A stretch of DNA of 64,000 bases from DASPSM01 sp036008465 (GTDB lineage: Bacteria > Planctomycetota > Planctomycetia > Planctomycetales > Planctomycetaceae). The notes below the pieces were generated by a model. The model was given only the letters and a program-made list of their open reading frames with translations. It had not been told where the DNA came from and did no database searches. Positions 62,625 to 64,000 of this stretch are shown one piece after another. Numbering within the stretch: position 1 is the first letter of the stretch; each line of letters begins with the position of its first letter. Location: the NCBI GenBank assembly GCA_036008465.1, contig DASYNP010000163.1, forward strand, positions 7,418-71,417. Reading direction: 5' to 3'. A program made the translations under genes and the position numbers.

Positions 62625-63032
62625 CTAGGACGAAGCAGGATTGCGGTTGGTCGATTCACGCGAAGATGAGCCGCTCGAATTGCGCTTCTTCGCATCCCGC
62701 CGAAGTTGATCGCGCTGCCACTCGCGCAGATCGCGACTCGGGTCGCTGAAATTCCTCTGCACGGTGTTTCTTTCCCGGACAGAACGTTTGGTTCCGGTAT
62801 TCGACCACCGGTGGAATTTGGAATCGCCTTTGGGCTTAAGCAAATCGTTCTGGTGATCGAGCTGGTCGCGCAGCTTTGCAAAGTCCTCGCGGATTTTCTG
62901 CTCGTCCAGTGCTTTGCCAAACGGCGAGCCGCCGCCGATTGGACTTGGGTCATCTGCCAGGAGAGCCGCACTTGAGGTAAGGAATAGCGCCACCGCGGTA
63001 GCCGCAACCCGAATTGACGCATGCGTCATCAT
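62625..63032 (-). CDS. Small secreted charged protein, hypothetical
   Basis: A 135-residue protein with a signal peptide (MMTHASIRVAATAVALFLTS..ALLAD), a helical, highly charged body (about 40-130, rich in Lys, Arg, Asp, Glu) and a Ser/Arg-rich tail. No known domain. Start at 63032 (a second ATG follows directly). It is followed by an intrinsic terminator at 62544-62587 and preceded by a plus-strand-free spacer; a similar terminator follows the gene at 63307, so the two may be products of an old duplication. Function unknown, perhaps envelope or metal-related. Confidence 0.7.
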   Translation of the reverse strand: MMTHASIRVAATAVALFLTSSAALLADDPSPIGGGSPFGKALDEQKIREDFAKLRDQLDHQNDLLKPKGDSKFHRWSNTGTKRSVRERNTVQRNFSDPSRDLREWQRDQLRRDAKKRNSSGSSSRESTNRNPASS

Positions 63033-63188
63033 TTCACCTGCCTGCCTAAAAAGCCTGCTTGCTCAAAGAAGTCATCCCAGGGAGTCAACGCCGCGGGCCC
63101 CTAGCAAACGTAGCTTGCTCGGGGGCTTCGGGCGCTGCAAACCTGCCAAGAACGGGGCAGACTGTGCGCAAGACTTCTCAGTCCGGCC

Positions 63189-63210
63189 CGTGTTGCCGAA
63201 CCGCAACACG
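63189..63210. repeat. 22-bp hairpin
   Basis: Perfect 8-bp arms, CGTGTTGC and GCAACACG, with loop CGAACC between the secreted-protein terminator and gene. There is no U-run next to it, so it is not called as a terminator. Possibly part of a second terminator or a regulatory hairpin. Confidence 0.6.
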
Positions 63211-63225
63211 GCTCGAGAGCGCAAC

Positions 63226-63266
63226 AAAAAGCCGGGGCTGCCACCGATTCGGACGGGGGCCCCGGC
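63226..63266 (-). terminator. Intrinsic terminator downstream of the partial charged-repeat gene
   Basis: On the minus strand the stem GCCGGGGC/GCCCCGGC (63231-63238 and 63259-63266, plus-strand numbering) with a short loop is followed by a run of five T. It begins about 40 bases after the stop at 63307. About 60 bp around it match the terminator at 62544-62587 with only a few changes. Confidence 0.8.
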
Positions 63267-63306
63267 TGTCCCGCAGGCTTGCGCTCAGACCTGGTGCCGT
63301 TGCGGT

Positions 63307-64000
63307 CTACGAGTGGTGACCGCGCGACCCGTGGGACGGCGCGCTGCTGGATCGTTGCTGACGCCAATCCTGGCGCAGTTCCTCCCGGTCGCGATGCCAC
63401 TCGCGACGGTCATGCCGTCGCTCGTGCAGGTCGTGGCGCAGCTCGCCGAGTTCCTTTTGAAGATTCGCCTTGTCTTGGGCGGCGTTAGATGGATTGGACT
63501 TCATGTCCTGCAGATCCTTGCGGGTCTCTGCCCAATCGTGATGGATGTCGTGGCGATCCTTGCGGAGGTCGTGCCGCTCGTGATGCAGGTCCTTGAGATC
63601 GTGCCGGACGTCCCCCTTTTGGCCCGAGCCCGGCGAAGCAAGCAGCTTCATATCCTCGACCTGGCGGCGCAAATTGCGCTCATCGTGCCGAATGTCATGG
63701 CGCTCCTGCCCGATATTCTGGAGATCCTTCAGGATCGCCTGCTTGTCCTGGGCTGCGTTTTTCGGGTTGGCCTTCATGTCGGCCAGGTCCTTGCGAATGT
63801 CGGCCCTGTCCTGGCGGATCTGGCTGCGATCGCTTTGAATGCCTTTCAGGTCCTGCATTGCCTTTGCAGCGTGGCCGGCAAAGCCGCCCGATCCCGAGTG
63901 GTTCCCTGACGACGACTGGTTGCCGGACTGCGAGTGACTTCCCGCCTGCCCAGAGGAACCCGACTGCCCCGAGGAGCCCGACTGCCCGGAGGAACCGGAC
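63307..64000 (-). CDS. Charged-repeat secreted-type protein, N-terminus cut by window edge
   Basis: The frame runs minus-strand from the right edge (no start in view) to 63307, at least 231 residues. The N-terminal visible part is a Gly/Ser/Gln repeat (GSSGQSG units), then two related segments of about 75 residues: RKDLADMKANPKNAAQDK with QAILKDLQNIGQERHDIRHD, and RKDLQDMKSNPSNAAQDK with ANLQKELGELRHDLHERRHD. The body is a His/Arg/Asp-rich predicted coiled coil. No known family. The C-terminus reads APSHGSRGHHS. It could be a metal-binding or envelope protein. Confidence 0.72.
   Translation of the reverse strand, partial: SGSSGQSGSSGQSGSSGQAGSHSQSGNQSSSGNHSGSGGFAGHAAKAMQDLKGIQSDRSQIRQDRADIRKDLADMKANPKNAAQDKQAILKDLQNIGQERHDIRHDERNLRRQVEDMKLLASPGSGQKGDVRHDLKDLHHERHDLRKDRHDIHHDWAETRKDLQDMKSNPSNAAQDKANLQKELGELRHDLHERRHDRREWHRDREELRQDWRQQRSSSAPSHGSRGHHS

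Overview
The window looks like a chromosomal segment of a GC-rich member of the Planctomycetota (probably class Planctomycetia). The clearest signs are a DUF1501 protein followed by a DUF1549/DUF1553 protein and a Planctomycete-cytochrome/WD40 protein (44121-51376), two proteins with a CX4CH haem-like motif, a large MoxR/DUF58/von Willebrand A cluster, and hairpin-type intergenic repeats. No transposase, integrase, phage gene or CRISPR array was seen. Coding density is high and both strands are used.

Layout. 1-6330: a partial YceH-type protein, a TPR protein, tyrosyl-tRNA synthetase, two CPBP membrane proteases, and small membrane proteins set among repeat-rich spacers. 6508-19419: one minus-strand cluster (membrane/coiled-coil protein, MoxR ATPase, large membrane protein, ABC ATPase and permease, DUF58, BatA-like protein, double-vWA protein) with several 4-bp stop/start overlaps. 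19824-28000: a ketosynthase-ACP pair, a tRNA-Met(CAT), a MacAB-like exporter whose ATPase gene is divergent from its adaptor and permease genes, an MBL hydrolase, a degenerate HAD protein, a FabZ-like dehydratase and trmB. 28011-33553: a FIST sensor, an orphan GspF-like protein, a vWA protein and a TPR/cytochrome-like protein. 33597-43148: an M20 deacetylase and SDR, a thioredoxin-cytochrome-copper monooxygenase-like fusion, ankyrin and leucine-rich-repeat proteins, a DUF7079-like gene flanked by hairpins, Uma2, an RNase Z-like protein and a Gfo/Idh/MocA oxidoreductase. 43635-51669: csrA, then the DUF1501/DUF1553/cytochrome-WD40 block ending in acylphosphatase. 51963-55042: an ABC-2-type permease without an ATPase, then an ABC exporter whose nucleotide-binding domain has lost its Walker A lysine. 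55149-64000: an MDR reductase, three secreted proteins (one with an apparent N-terminal frameshift), an MFS transporter, and two secreted charged proteins followed by near-identical terminators.

The best candidates for something new are the ATPase-dead ABC pair at 51963-55042, the three-domain copper/haem/thioredoxin-like fusion at 35637-37448, the pseudo-HAD protein at 25848-26807, and a tRNA-Met carrying C33 instead of U33. Function calls rest on motif recognition by eye; no database search was run.
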